From Chitinophaga sp. YR573 (lineage in GTDB: Bacteria > Bacteroidota > Bacteroidia > Chitinophagales > Chitinophagaceae): a DNA stretch of 64,000 nt. Shown here in pieces: positions 1-8,437 of the stretch. The notes under the pieces are model-generated. The model was not told the DNA's origin. It searched no databases and saw only the letters and a list, made by a program, of their open reading frames with translations. Where the stretch lies: contig NZ_FOJF01000001.1 of the NCBI RefSeq assembly GCF_900110995.1, positions 2,435,199-2,499,198 on the forward strand, read 5' to 3'. The position numbers were made by a program, and so were the translations under genes. The stretch's first letter is position 1. Every line of letters begins with the position of its first letter.

Positions 1-1211
1 ATAGCCTGCCACCGAACGCATCCTGCCTGATCATGGAACAGATCATCGCTCAGAAAGTAATGGTAATGCAGGCAGAACGCGATAGTTTGCCGGTAAGTGA
101 CGCGGATGTGGACGGACAGATAGAAAACCGTATCCGCTATTTCGAAGAACTCTATGGTACCCGTGAGAAAATGAAAGAAGTAACCGGGTATTCTATTTAC
201 CAGCTGCGTGAACGCTTCCGCCAGCCTATCAAAGAAGGCCTTCTGGCAAAAGCTATGCAGGAAAAAGTCACCGGATCTGTAAAGGTGACCCCTTCTGAAG
301 TAAAAAGATACTTCGATGGTATTCCTCATGATAGTCTTCACTTTTATGAATCTGAACTCGAAATAGGTCAGCTGATCCTGTTACCAAAACCCACCCGCGA
401 AATGGAGCAGTACACCATTAGCCGCCTGCTGGATTTCAAAAAACAGGTACAGGACAAAACCAACGACTTCGGTCGTCTGGCGCTGTTATATTCAGACGAT
501 CCCGGAGCTAAAGACAACAAAGGGGTATACATCCTGAACCGTGCAGATAAACAATGGGATGCAGACTTCCTGGCAGCGGCTTTCCGTCTGAAAGAGAATG
601 AGATCTCCAGTCCTATCAAAACACAGTTCGGCTACCACCTGATCCAATGTATTAAACGTCAGGGCGATAACGTAACCGTTCAGCATATAGTGCTCAAACC
701 GAACATCACCCGCTCCGATATTGCTCAGGCAATGGCCAAACTGGATACCATCCGTACCAATATCGCTACCGGTAAATACACCTTTGCTGAAGCTGTTGCC
801 AAATACAGCGATGCACAAATGGCGAAGTTCGATGGCGGTATGCTGCAGAACAAAATGAATGGTAGCACCCTTATCACCATAGATCAGCTGGACGATCCTT
901 CCGAAAGGGATATCGTACTGATGCTGGACACCCTGAAACCAGGCGGATTATCCAAACCGGTTCAGTATACAGATGAAAAAGGTAACCTGGGTTGCCGCAT
1001 TGTTTACCTGAAAACACGTACGCAGCCTCACCGCGAGAACATGACAGATGATTATGCGCGCATCCAGCAACGTACTTTGCAGATTAAACAGGAAGAAACC
1101 CGCGACAAATGGCTGAGGGAAAAGATCCCAACATACTACATCCATGTAGACGATGAGTTCAAACAGTGCAGTCACATCTCCAAATGGATTGAAAGTGTCG
1201 CCAAACAGTAA
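1..1211 (+). CDS. SurA-like peptidylprolyl isomerase (5' end outside window)
   Basis: Periplasmic parvulin-type prolyl isomerase and chaperone for outer-membrane proteins. The frame is open from base 3 with no stop before the first ATG at 33. The translated start (conserved Cys, then LIMEQIIAQK) matches the middle of the SurA N-terminal chaperone domain, so the gene begins upstream. After that come a helical region and two rotamase-like units, at about bases 340-680 (GxxILNR, FGYHLIQ) and 670-1010 (VQHIVLKP, FAEAVAKYSD). The second unit looks more divergent. A perfect hairpin terminator follows at 1242, so it is transcribed separately from the next gene. Family assignment is firm; substrate is inference. 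Confidence 0.88.
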   Translation, partial: SLPPNASCLIMEQIIAQKVMVMQAERDSLPVSDADVDGQIENRIRYFEELYGTREKMKEVTGYSIYQLRERFRQPIKEGLLAKAMQEKVTGSVKVTPSEVKRYFDGIPHDSLHFYESELEIGQLILLPKPTREMEQYTISRLLDFKKQVQDKTNDFGRLALLYSDDPGAKDNKGVYILNRADKQWDADFLAAAFRLKENEISSPIKTQFGYHLIQCIKRQGDNVTVQHIVLKPNITRSDIAQAMAKLDTIRTNIATGKYTFAEAVAKYSDAQMAKFDGGMLQNKMNGSTLITIDQLDDPSERDIVLMLDTLKPGGLSKPVQYTDEKGNLGCRIVYLKTRTQPHRENMTDDYARIQQRTLQIKQEETRDKWLREKIPTYYIHVDDEFKQCSHISKWIESVAKQ

Positions 1212-1241
1212 ATGAGAACAATACACATTATAATATAATTG

Positions 1242-1270
1242 ATCCCCGGTATAGCTATACCGGGGATTTT
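1242..1270 (+). terminator. Rho-independent terminator after SurA-like gene
   Basis: A perfect 26-base palindrome (1242-1267, arms beginning ATCCCCGG) runs directly into TTTT. It lies 31 bases after the stop codon and ahead of the next promoter. Confidence 0.85.
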
Positions 1271-1311
1271 CATTTAAACATGAACTTTAGGCTTTTTCAG
1301 CTTTTTACACG

Positions 1312-1319
1312 TAACTTTG
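1312..1319 (+). promoter_or_regulatory. -7 promoter element TAACTTTG
   Basis: Perfect match to the Bacteroidota TAnnTTTG element, 19 bases before the ATG at 1339. No clear -33 TTTG is seen. Confidence 0.65.
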
Positions 1320-1338
1320 CGCCTTCAATTCTATAGGG

Positions 1339-3186
1339 ATGAGTGATGCCATAAAGCATGAATGCGGTTTAGCATTTATAAGATTAAGGAAGCCGTTTTC
1401 TTATTACCAACAACAATATGGAACGGTTTTCTACGGCCTCAACAAGCTGTACCTGCTGATGGAAAAGCAGCATAACAGGGGACAGGATGGCGCAGGGATA
1501 GCAACCGTGAAATTGAATACAGAGCCAGGGGTTCCTTTTATGCAACGCCTCCGAAGCAGCGCTACACAGGCAATCGGTGATATCTTTGCCAAAGTGAAGG
1601 ACGAGATTGACGAGATCGAAAAGTACCAACCGGAAATCACCAAGTACCCTGGCCTCATGAAAGGGCATATGCGTTTCCTGGGCGAATTACTGATGGGCCA
1701 TCTCCGCTACGCAACCCAGGGCAGAAATAACGTAGAACTCTGCCACCCCTTTGTACGCTACAACACAATTCCCGCACGCAATCTGGCAATCGCCGGTAAC
1801 TTTAACCTGGTAAACGCCGATGAACTGTTCAAGTTCGTGGACGTTCAGCCGGGAGAAACACATAAGAACAGCGACCTCGCTGCTATGCTGGAAGTAGTAC
1901 ATCATTTCCTTTGCAAAGCAGATGAAGAAAGGACCAACGGTCTTGACGTGAAGCAGATCCTGCAACAGGCTTTCTCCATGTTTGACGGTGGTTACCATGT
2001 ATGTGGCCTTTTAGGTAGCGGTGATTCTTTTGTAATCCGCGATGCACACGGTATACGCCCTTCTTACTATTATGTGAATGACGACGTGATCGTAGCCGCC
2101 TCCGAACGTGCTGCCATCCGTACCGCCTTCAACGTAGGTGAGAATGAAGTACATGAACTGATGCCGGGCAATGCGCTGATCGTAAAAGAAAATGGCGAAT
2201 ACAGCATAGAACAGATACTGGCTCCTAAAGAACGCCGTGCCTGTAGCTTTGAAAGAATCTATTTCTCCCGTGGTAACGATGAAAAGATCTATAAAGAGCG
2301 GCACGCACTTGGTCAGAACCTGTCTGAAACTATCCTGAAGAATATAGACAACGACCTTCGCAATACCATCTTCTCCTTTATCCCCAACACAGCTGAAATA
2401 GCTTTCTACGGGATGATTAAAGGACTGGAAGATTACCTGAATAATATTAAGATAGAACGTATCGCTTCCTGGGGTAAAGACATAGATGAAGAGAAGCTGA
2501 CGGAAATGATCAGACGCCGCGTCCGCATTGATAAAATAGCTATCAAGGACGTGAAAATGCGCACCTTTATTTCGGCAGATACCGGCCGTAATGAGATGGT
2601 GCAGCACGTATACGATATCACCTATGGTACCGTACGCCCGGGTATAGATACCCTGGTAGTAATAGATGACTCCATCGTTCGCGGTACTACACTGCGCGAA
2701 AGCATCATCAAAATGCTGGACCGTCTGGGACCAAAAAGGATCATCGTTGTTTCTTCTGCTCCGCAGATCCGTTATCCTGACTGCTACGGTATCGATATGA
2801 GTAAGATGGGTGATTTCGTTGCCTTCCAGGCCGCTATTTCCCTGCTGAAAGAACACGATAAGGAACATATCCTGCAGGAAGCTTATGGCCTCTGCCTGGA
2901 ACTGCAGCGTACCAACACCCTTCATGCACAGAATGTGGTACGCAATATTTACAAACCTTTTACTACAGAAGAAATCTCTGCCAAGATTGCACAGATCATC
3001 ACTCCTTCCGGCATTAATGCCAAAGTAGATGTGATCTATCAATCTATAGAAAGTTTACATAAGGCATGTCCCAATAACCTGGGTGATTGGTACTTCACTG
3101 GTAACTATCCTACTCCGGGTGGTAACCGTGTGGTAAACAAAGCTTTCATGAACTATATGGAAGGCAAGAACGAAAGAGGATATTAA
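1339..3186 (+). CDS. purF: Amidophosphoribosyltransferase, long form
   Basis: Glutamine PRPP amidotransferase, first step of de novo purine synthesis. The class II amidotransferase domain needs an N-terminal Cys nucleophile. Here it is Cys9 (HECGLAF), so an eight-residue propeptide must be removed, as in Bacillus PurF. RGQDGAG and the HxRYATQG-type segment (GHLRYATQGRNN) are present. The PRPP-binding loop VVIDDSIVRGTT lies near residues 437-449. At 615 residues it is about 100 longer than usual PurF, with extra sequence between the two domains (about 320-430). Bacteroidota often carry such a long homologue beside a standard PurF, so it may be a paralogue. Own promoter at 1312, strong terminator at 3191. 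Confidence 0.85.
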   Translation: MSDAIKHECGLAFIRLRKPFSYYQQQYGTVFYGLNKLYLLMEKQHNRGQDGAGIATVKLNTEPGVPFMQRLRSSATQAIGDIFAKVKDEIDEIEKYQPEITKYPGLMKGHMRFLGELLMGHLRYATQGRNNVELCHPFVRYNTIPARNLAIAGNFNLVNADELFKFVDVQPGETHKNSDLAAMLEVVHHFLCKADEERTNGLDVKQILQQAFSMFDGGYHVCGLLGSGDSFVIRDAHGIRPSYYYVNDDVIVAASERAAIRTAFNVGENEVHELMPGNALIVKENGEYSIEQILAPKERRACSFERIYFSRGNDEKIYKERHALGQNLSETILKNIDNDLRNTIFSFIPNTAEIAFYGMIKGLEDYLNNIKIERIASWGKDIDEEKLTEMIRRRVRIDKIAIKDVKMRTFISADTGRNEMVQHVYDITYGTVRPGIDTLVVIDDSIVRGTTLRESIIKMLDRLGPKRIIVVSSAPQIRYPDCYGIDMSKMGDFVAFQAAISLLKEHDKEHILQEAYGLCLELQRTNTLHAQNVVRNIYKPFTTEEISAKIAQIITPSGINAKVDVIYQSIESLHKACPNNLGDWYFTGNYPTPGGNRVVNKAFMNYMEGKNERGY

Positions 3187-3190
3187 ATAT

Positions 3191-3219
3191 ATAGGCCCCG
3201 GCATTCTGCCGGGGCCTAT
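3191..3219 (+). terminator. Rho-independent terminator after purF-like gene
   Basis: Thirteen-base perfect stem (3191-3203 with 3207-3219) with a TTC loop, GC-rich core GGCCCCGGCA and an AT-rich tail, five bases after the stop codon. Confidence 0.85.
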
Positions 3220-3348
3220 TATTAAATTTACTTTAAATCCCTGTTTCCACGTCCTCTGGACCGCATCCGTCCGCTCTTACTCCCGGTAAAATCCGTAAAT
3301 TAGGTAGTACTAAACATTAATTCTCATGCTACTAACCTGTAATGTGCT

Positions 3349-3849
3349 ATGAAAACATTACTTCTTATTCGACACGCCAAATCCAGCTGGAATGATCCGG
3401 ATGTAGATGATTTCGACAGGCCACTTAACAAACGGGGCAAACAGAATGCTCCGGAAATGGCCTCAAGACTAATGCTGCGCGGAGTTGTACCTGAGCTGAT
3501 CATTGCCAGCCCGGCTAAACGTACCAGCAGTACTGCCAAGATCATGGCCAAAGAGTGGGATTATCCCAAAGAAGCTATCTTGTTTGAAGAAGAACTCTAT
3601 CTCTGTTACGCGTCTACCTTTCTGAAAGTAATTACCAAAATAGATGATGATTTCAGCGCTGTTGCCATCTTCGCACACAACCCCGGTATTACTGACTTTG
3701 CCAATTACCTGACCCAGGAGATACGTATAGACAATGTTCCCACTACTGGTATCTTTGCCGTACAGGCATTTACTGATTCATGGAAAGATTTTGACCGCGC
3801 CAGGAAAACATTCCTGTTCTTCGATTACCCCAAACAGGAAATCGTCTAA
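3349..3849 (+). CDS. SixA-like histidine phosphatase
   Basis: Histidine phosphatase superfamily protein of the small SixA type (166 residues), expected to remove phosphate from phosphohistidine or small phosphoesters in the cytoplasm. The N-terminal phosphohistidine motif is LLIRHAKSSW (R8, H9) and the second catalytic His is H110 in FAHNPGITDF. No signal peptide. SixA proteins in proteobacteria act on phosphorelay Hpt domains; the target here is unknown. Its 3' end overlaps the convergent proC by four bases, leaving no room for an intergenic terminator. Confidence 0.85.
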   Translation: MKTLLLIRHAKSSWNDPDVDDFDRPLNKRGKQNAPEMASRLMLRGVVPELIIASPAKRTSSTAKIMAKEWDYPKEAILFEEELYLCYASTFLKVITKIDDDFSAVAIFAHNPGITDFANYLTQEIRIDNVPTTGIFAVQAFTDSWKDFDRARKTFLFFDYPKQEIV

Positions 3850-4646
3850 CCTTTCACGATCTTATTGTACGAAACTGTAATCCCCTTGATCAATGAGGAG
3901 CTGAATCCCTGATGCTCCATCTCGTTGAGACCTGCGATGGTGCATCCTTTAGGGGTAGTTACTTTATCGATCTCTTCTTCCGGATGGCGTTTTTCACGTA
4001 TCAGCAGTTCTGCTGCACCCTTCACCGTCTGTGCGGCAATCAGATTGGCAGTTTTCACATCAAACCCTATCTCTATACCACCCTGTATATTCGCCCGGAT
4101 AAAACGCAATGCATAGGCAATACCACAGGCTCCCAGTACGGTAGCTGCATCCATCAGCTTTTCGTCTATGCTTACTGTAACCCCCAGCTGGTCAAACATA
4201 TCCTTTACAAAAGTCACCAGTTGCTCCGGTACGTTCTTATAACAGATACAGGTCATTGACTCCTGGATAGCGATGGCCGTATTAGGCATTGCTCTCACTA
4301 CCGGCATCCCTGCTCCTGCTATTTCTTCCAGGTCGTCTATAGATACCCCGGTCATTACACTGATCAGCACCTGGCGTTTCGGATCAAATGCACTCTTCAC
4401 TTTTGCCAGTACCTCTTTTACATTGTAGGGCTTTAATGCCACTACTATTATTTCCGCACCACGGATAGCCGCTTCATTATCTGAGATCGTCTGCACACCT
4501 AATGCCTGCAGTTCGCTTAATGACGCAATATTTCTTTTTGTAACGGTAAGGTCCGCAGCCTGCGCAAAGCCACTCTTTAATAATCCCTGCGCTATCGCAG
4601 ATCCCAGGTTTCCACCACCAATGATGGCGATTTTCTTACTAGACAT
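3846..4646 (-). CDS. proC: Pyrroline-5-carboxylate reductase
   Basis: NAD(P)H-dependent reduction of pyrroline-5-carboxylate to proline. The start at 4646 gives MSSKKIAIIGGGNLGSAIAQ, with the Rossmann glycines at once after the N-terminus; upstream in-frame codons give an unrelated leader and are excluded. The C-terminal dimerisation domain contains the family signature around LGACGIAYALRFI and the VTTPKGCTIAGL segment. The length of 266 residues is normal for ProC. Convergent with the SixA-like gene. Confidence 0.95.
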   Translation of the reverse strand: MSSKKIAIIGGGNLGSAIAQGLLKSGFAQAADLTVTKRNIASLSELQALGVQTISDNEAAIRGAEIIVVALKPYNVKEVLAKVKSAFDPKRQVLISVMTGVSIDDLEEIAGAGMPVVRAMPNTAIAIQESMTCICYKNVPEQLVTFVKDMFDQLGVTVSIDEKLMDAATVLGACGIAYALRFIRANIQGGIEIGFDVKTANLIAAQTVKGAAELLIREKRHPEEEIDKVTTPKGCTIAGLNEMEHQGFSSSLIKGITVSYNKIVKG

Positions 4647-4756
4647 GTTCACTATCGCTTTTATTACGTGGAAGGTATAACAAGATGACCAGATACACAA
4701 GAACACTAGTCACATTAAAATAAAATGTGTTACTTCGCATGCCTAAATCCTATTTC

Positions 4757-5326
4757 ATGCCCACTCGTTTTAATCTGATACTTGTCTTTTTCCTGTGCTT
4801 CTTTACGCAGCAATTAACAGCTCATACGACTGTGAAAAAAGCGCCTGTAAAAGTAAAAGGGAAAGTGGTACGCATTATAGACGGGGATACCTTTGAATTA
4901 CTGGTAAAAAAAGAGACTTACAAGATCCGCCTGAGTGCTATAGATGCTCCTGAAAAAGGACAGGATTATTACCAGAAAAGCAGGCAGGCCCTGGCAGATC
5001 TGATCTTTGGAAAGATGGTAACGGTAGAGTTGCTGAGTAAAGACAAATATAAGCGTTGGATAGGAGATGTTTACAGCAGCAATAATGAGTATGTAAACGG
5101 GTGGCTGATAGCAGACGGGGATGCCTGGCATTATACAAAATATTCAAAAAGCGCTCCGCTGGCAGCCGCAGAAGCGAACGCACGGAGGCAGAAGCTGGGC
5201 CTTTGGGCACAGGCAAATCCTATCGCTCCCTGGTTATTCCGGGAAGAATCCAAGCAGGCAGGGAGTGGCAAAGAAAAAACGGGAAAGAAAAAAGGGCCGA
5301 AAGGGAAAAAAGGCGCCAGGGCATAA
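4757..5326 (+). CDS. Exported thermonuclease-family (SNase-like) protein
   Basis: Staphylococcal-nuclease-like fold, likely a Ca-dependent nuclease acting outside the cytoplasm. The chosen start gives a signal peptide (MPTRFNLILVFFLCFF, cleavage near QQLTA). ATGs at 4739 and further upstream are also possible. I prefer 4757 because a degenerate -7-like motif (TACTTCG, 4731) sits too close to 4739. Core motifs: VVRIIDGDTFEL, IRLSAIDAPEKGQ (Asp/Arg active-site region), RWIGDVY and GLWAQANPIAPWLFR. The C-terminus is a Lys/Gly-rich basic tail (KEKTGKKKGPKGKK) that may bind nucleic acid. No partner gene is apparent. Confidence 0.85.
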   Translation: MPTRFNLILVFFLCFFTQQLTAHTTVKKAPVKVKGKVVRIIDGDTFELLVKKETYKIRLSAIDAPEKGQDYYQKSRQALADLIFGKMVTVELLSKDKYKRWIGDVYSSNNEYVNGWLIADGDAWHYTKYSKSAPLAAAEANARRQKLGLWAQANPIAPWLFREESKQAGSGKEKTGKKKGPKGKKGARA

Positions 5327-5451
5327 CTTTAAAAGTCTGTTCCTGATACGTCCTTGCTAAGTACCATTACCTGGCAAATTATACAAAGGCCTGGCGTTAA
5401 CATTATACCATTGTAACACAATATCATCTGATCCCCTTCAGGATAGCTGGC

Positions 5452-6021
5452 TTAATCCAGGGTAACATGGCTCCAGTTTTCTCCGCTTTTAATACGGTAG
5501 AGCTGCATCTCACTGATATCAAACTGCTCAGCAATCTGTTTCATTGTCTTTTTACCGGGTTTAGCCAGTAAACGTTTGATACTCTTTACTTTTGTGATGT
5601 TGAGCTTCAGCCCTTTAACACGGTTGCGCTGTTTTTCCTTGTAGGCCAGTTTAGCCGGACTAAACTGCTGATGCGCTTCCATTTCTTCTTTAGTAGCCCA
5701 TTGCAGGTTACTGACCTTGTTGTTTTTCTTGTCGTAATCTACATGGATCACGTACTTGTATGTACGGCCCGGCTTTTTGTTAAACAGTTTGGCTACTTCC
5801 CTGTGCAGGTATAGCGACTGATAACTGTCTGCGGGCTTAACATTCAATACAGTATAACCTTCCACTGTAGATCCGGACAATAATTTTCCGTCCGTGATCT
5901 CTTCATAATAGCTGATCACTCTTCCCATATTAGATACTGCGTATTTTTTACGCAGGGCAGATTTATTTTTAATCTGCAAGTCTTTCCAGACTTCATTTTT
6001 CAGGTTTTTAATCGTGGCCAT
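5452..6021 (-). CDS. NUMOD4/HNH endonuclease-like protein with C-terminal HTH
   Basis: Resembles free-standing HNH homing-endonuclease relatives. The N-terminal part (about 10-70) fits NUMOD4 (VWKDL, YAVSNMGRV, GYTVLNV). The HNH part (about 75-115) keeps LHREVAKLF, then VIHVDYDKKNNKVSNLQWAT, so both His and the Asn pair are present. The C-terminus (about 140-185) looks like a helix-turn-helix: ITKVKSIKRLL, MKQIAEQFDIS, YRIKSGENWSHV. It is not inside an intron or a broken gene, so a captured regulatory or nuclease role is possible. TAAATTTC, one mismatch from the promoter element, lies just upstream. Family call is good; function unknown. Confidence 0.75.
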   Translation of the reverse strand: MATIKNLKNEVWKDLQIKNKSALRKKYAVSNMGRVISYYEEITDGKLLSGSTVEGYTVLNVKPADSYQSLYLHREVAKLFNKKPGRTYKYVIHVDYDKKNNKVSNLQWATKEEMEAHQQFSPAKLAYKEKQRNRVKGLKLNITKVKSIKRLLAKPGKKTMKQIAEQFDISEMQLYRIKSGENWSHVTLD

Positions 6022-6052
6022 GTGAAAGAAATTTAATAGTTGAACCTGGGGT

Positions 6053-7117
6053 TTATCCGTAAACGTTACAATCTACTACTTCATTATTTGCCGGCAATAA
6101 ATTATTGTCTGTAAGGGGGGATGTCCGCTCTATAACATGATCCTTGTAATGTACTGCTACTTTATCTAAAACGTCTTCTACAGCTGCCAGCGTATTGCAA
6201 GTTACTAATTGTTGTCTGAAATCTTTGATGTGCGGTAATCCTTTGAGATAATTGGTATAGTGCCGGCGCATTTCCAGTATGCCTACAACGTCCCCTTTCC
6301 AGGCTACTGAGTGCCGCAGATGTTTTTTACAAACTTCTACTCTCTCAAAAACAGTTGGAAGAGGTAAATGTTCACCTGTCTTCATAAAATGCTTGATTTC
6401 ATTAAAGATCCAGGGATATCCTATTGCAGCACGTCCTATCATAATCCCGTCCACACCATATTTTTGTCTGGCGGCTACTGCCTGTTCAGGTGTACAGATG
6501 TCTCCATTACCAAAGATGGGTATATGAATACGGGGATTGTTCTTTACTTTGGCGATCAGTGACCAGTCTGCACTACCCTTATACATCTGGGTACGGGTAC
6601 GTCCATGTATTGTAAGCGCCTGTATTCCAATATCCTGTAAACGTTCTGCTACTTCTTCAATATTTTTCATGTTATCATCCCAGCCAAGGCGGGTCTTTAC
6701 CGTTACCGGCAGACGGGTAGCCTTTACTACAGCAGATGTTAACTTTACCATTTTAGGAATATCCTTCAGGATACCGGAACCGGCACCCTTACATACTACT
6801 TTCTTCACCGGGCAGCCATAGTTGATATCCAGCAGATCAGGATTGGTAGCCTCTACTATCTGCGCAGCCATTGCCATTGGTTCTTCATCCCCACCAAAGA
6901 TCTGAATGCCTACAGGGCGTTCATAATCAAATATATCCAGCTTCTGCCGGCTCTTGATCGCATCACGTATAAGACCCTCCGAAGAAATAAACTCCGTATA
7001 CATCAGGTCCGCACCCTGATCTTTACACACTGCACGAAAAGGTGGATCACTTACATCTTCCATCGGAGCCAGTAAGAGCGGAAAATCACCTAATATTATA
7101 TTCCCAATTTTTACCAT
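6053..7117 (-). CDS. dusB: tRNA-dihydrouridine synthase
   Basis: FMN-dependent reduction of uridine to dihydrouridine in tRNA. The start at 7117 gives MVKIGNIILGDFPLLLAPME, the standard DusB opening; the 16 extra upstream codons lack similarity. DINYGCPVKKV carries the catalytic Cys102, and the TIM-barrel phosphate-binding segments IFGNGDI and GVDGIMIGRAAIG are intact. The length of 354 residues is usual. A perfect TAATTTTG element at 7198-7205 on this strand gives it its own promoter, overlapping that of the divergent CPBP gene. The HNH gene follows 31 bases downstream and may be cotranscribed. Confidence 0.95.
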   Translation of the reverse strand: MVKIGNIILGDFPLLLAPMEDVSDPPFRAVCKDQGADLMYTEFISSEGLIRDAIKSRQKLDIFDYERPVGIQIFGGDEEPMAMAAQIVEATNPDLLDINYGCPVKKVVCKGAGSGILKDIPKMVKLTSAVVKATRLPVTVKTRLGWDDNMKNIEEVAERLQDIGIQALTIHGRTRTQMYKGSADWSLIAKVKNNPRIHIPIFGNGDICTPEQAVAARQKYGVDGIMIGRAAIGYPWIFNEIKHFMKTGEHLPLPTVFERVEVCKKHLRHSVAWKGDVVGILEMRRHYTNYLKGLPHIKDFRQQLVTCNTLAAVEDVLDKVAVHYKDHVIERTSPLTDNNLLPANNEVVDCNVYG

Positions 7118-7187
7118 TTTATTAATTGATAGCTGGCTATTAACACTTATTAATCCGGAAACCAATTGCCAACTCGATTTCGCACTG

Positions 7188-7195
7188 TAAATTTA
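7188..7195 (+). promoter_or_regulatory. -7-like element TAAATTTA for CPBP operon
   Basis: One mismatch to TAnnTTTG, 14 bases before the ATG at 7210. Confidence 0.4.
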
Positions 7196-7197
7196 CG

Positions 7198-7205
7198 CAA
7201 AATTA
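7198..7205 (-). promoter_or_regulatory. -7 promoter element TAATTTTG for dusB
   Basis: Perfect TAnnTTTG match on the minus strand, predicting a 5' leader of roughly 75 bases for dusB. It lies within ten bases of the opposing element at 7188, so the two promoters share a short divergent region. Confidence 0.55.
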
Positions 7206-7209
7206 CTCT

Positions 7210-8139
7210 ATGACAGGCTACCTGAGGCAGTACCCGCCAGCATTACAGATCGCTACATTCTTTGGCTTATTCATTGGCTTCTCACTGCTGTACGGGATCT
7301 TCCTGATCACTGTCTTTCCTTACATCAGCGGCTATACCATAGAAACATTACAAACTGCTGATCCTTCCCTACCTAAAGTTCTCGGCTATCTGAAATTAAC
7401 GCAATTTCTATACACTTTAGTAGTTTATCTGTGCCCGGCGGCTCTTTTTGCCTATCTGGCAGATCCCAGCCCTGCACAGTGGATGTACTTACAGAAACCA
7501 CCCAGGGTAGTGCCCGCAGCACTGGCTATTTTAATCATGCTGGCTGCTTTACCGGTGGTTGGCTTTACCAGCGACTGGAACCATACCTGGCATCTTTCCG
7601 GTGCCTCCAGGCAAATGGAAGAACAGGCCGAACTCCTGACCAGGGTATTGCTGAAAATGCCCGATTTTGGCACGCTGCTCGTAAACATTGTACTCATTGC
7701 CATACTCCCGGCCATCGCAGAAGAGTTCTTTTTCAGAGGAGTGATACAACGTTTACTTATCCAGGCTATGCCAAAGATTCCCTGGATAGCGGTCATCATT
7801 ACCGCTACCATTTTCAGTGCTATCCATATGGAATGGCTGGACTTTATCCCCCGTATTATACTGGGCTTCCTGCTGGGCGCCATCTATTATCTGAGTGGCA
7901 ACCTCTGGTTATCCATTCTCGGACACTTCCTCAATAACGGAATGCAGGTGGTGATGGTCTATCTTTATCAGGCTAAACTGATCCATGATGATCCTATGGC
8001 GTCTGAAACCACCGCCTGGTATAGCGCAGCCATCAGCCTGATTATAACAGTAGCACTACTGTGGTACCTGCGTAAAAGATCAGATCAACCCAAACTACTC
8101 TCTGTAAAAGAACCAGATATAAATTCAATCGGCGAGTAA
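7210..8139 (+). CDS. CPBP-family intramembrane metalloprotease
   Basis: Multi-spanning inner-membrane protease of the CAAX/Abi (CPBP) family. The three active-site motifs are present in order: EEFFFR (E171, E172, R176), FSAIHMEW, and the C-terminal HFLNN. About seven to eight hydrophobic segments are visible over 309 residues. It heads an operon-like run with the DUF2007 protein (31-base gap), cdsA, psd and a small exported protein, which suggests a membrane-maintenance role. The substrate cannot be told. Confidence 0.88.
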   Translation: MTGYLRQYPPALQIATFFGLFIGFSLLYGIFLITVFPYISGYTIETLQTADPSLPKVLGYLKLTQFLYTLVVYLCPAALFAYLADPSPAQWMYLQKPPRVVPAALAILIMLAALPVVGFTSDWNHTWHLSGASRQMEEQAELLTRVLLKMPDFGTLLVNIVLIAILPAIAEEFFFRGVIQRLLIQAMPKIPWIAVIITATIFSAIHMEWLDFIPRIILGFLLGAIYYLSGNLWLSILGHFLNNGMQVVMVYLYQAKLIHDDPMASETTAWYSAAISLIITVALLWYLRKRSDQPKLLSVKEPDINSIGE

Positions 8140-8170
8140 ATCGTAAATTACAGGCTTCAATAAAAGACTT

Positions 8171-8392
8171 ATGGAAAAAGACTGGGTGAAAATATTTACT
8201 ACCAACCAAACTTTCCGGGCGGAAATAGTGAAAGGTATGTTACAGGAATACGGTGTAAACGCAGTACTGGTAAACCGGGTAGACTCTTCCTATCTTGTGG
8301 CACTGCCCGGGATGGCCGAAGTTTACGTACATCAGTCCCAGGAAGCAGAAGCAATAAAACTGCTGCAGGAGAATCCTGAGAATGAAGAATAA
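8171..8392 (+). CDS. DUF2007-type small protein
   Basis: Cytoplasmic 73-residue protein of the DUF2007 type: WVKIFTTNQTFRAEIVKGML, then YGVNAVLVNRVDSSY, then AEVYVHQSQEAEAIKLL, a ferredoxin-like beta-alpha pattern related to ACT-like folds. DUF2007 proteins are described as putative signal-transducing proteins, with no known activity. The start at 8171 (ATGGAAAAAG) is the only reasonable one. It lies between the CPBP protease and cdsA, same strand, and is probably cotranscribed. Confidence 0.82.
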   Translation: MEKDWVKIFTTNQTFRAEIVKGMLQEYGVNAVLVNRVDSSYLVALPGMAEVYVHQSQEAEAIKLLQENPENEE

Positions 8393-8437
8393 AAGCCGCC
8401 TGAACAGCGGACATCAACTTTCAAATTATACGCTTAC

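Noticed and set aside
2011..3042. Long open frame (343 codons) on the minus strand inside the purF-like gene
   Set aside because: It lies wholly opposite a well-supported gene, has no family motif and no promoter or start context.
4739..4756. Upstream ATG as start of the thermonuclease gene
   Set aside because: Possible, but the promoter-like motif at 4731 would place the transcript start downstream of it, and the later ATG gives a better signal peptide. The promoter motif is weak, so this remains open.
7431..7937. 168-codon open frame inside the CPBP protease
   Set aside because: Overlaps a gene with all three protease motifs; the product has no recognisable features.
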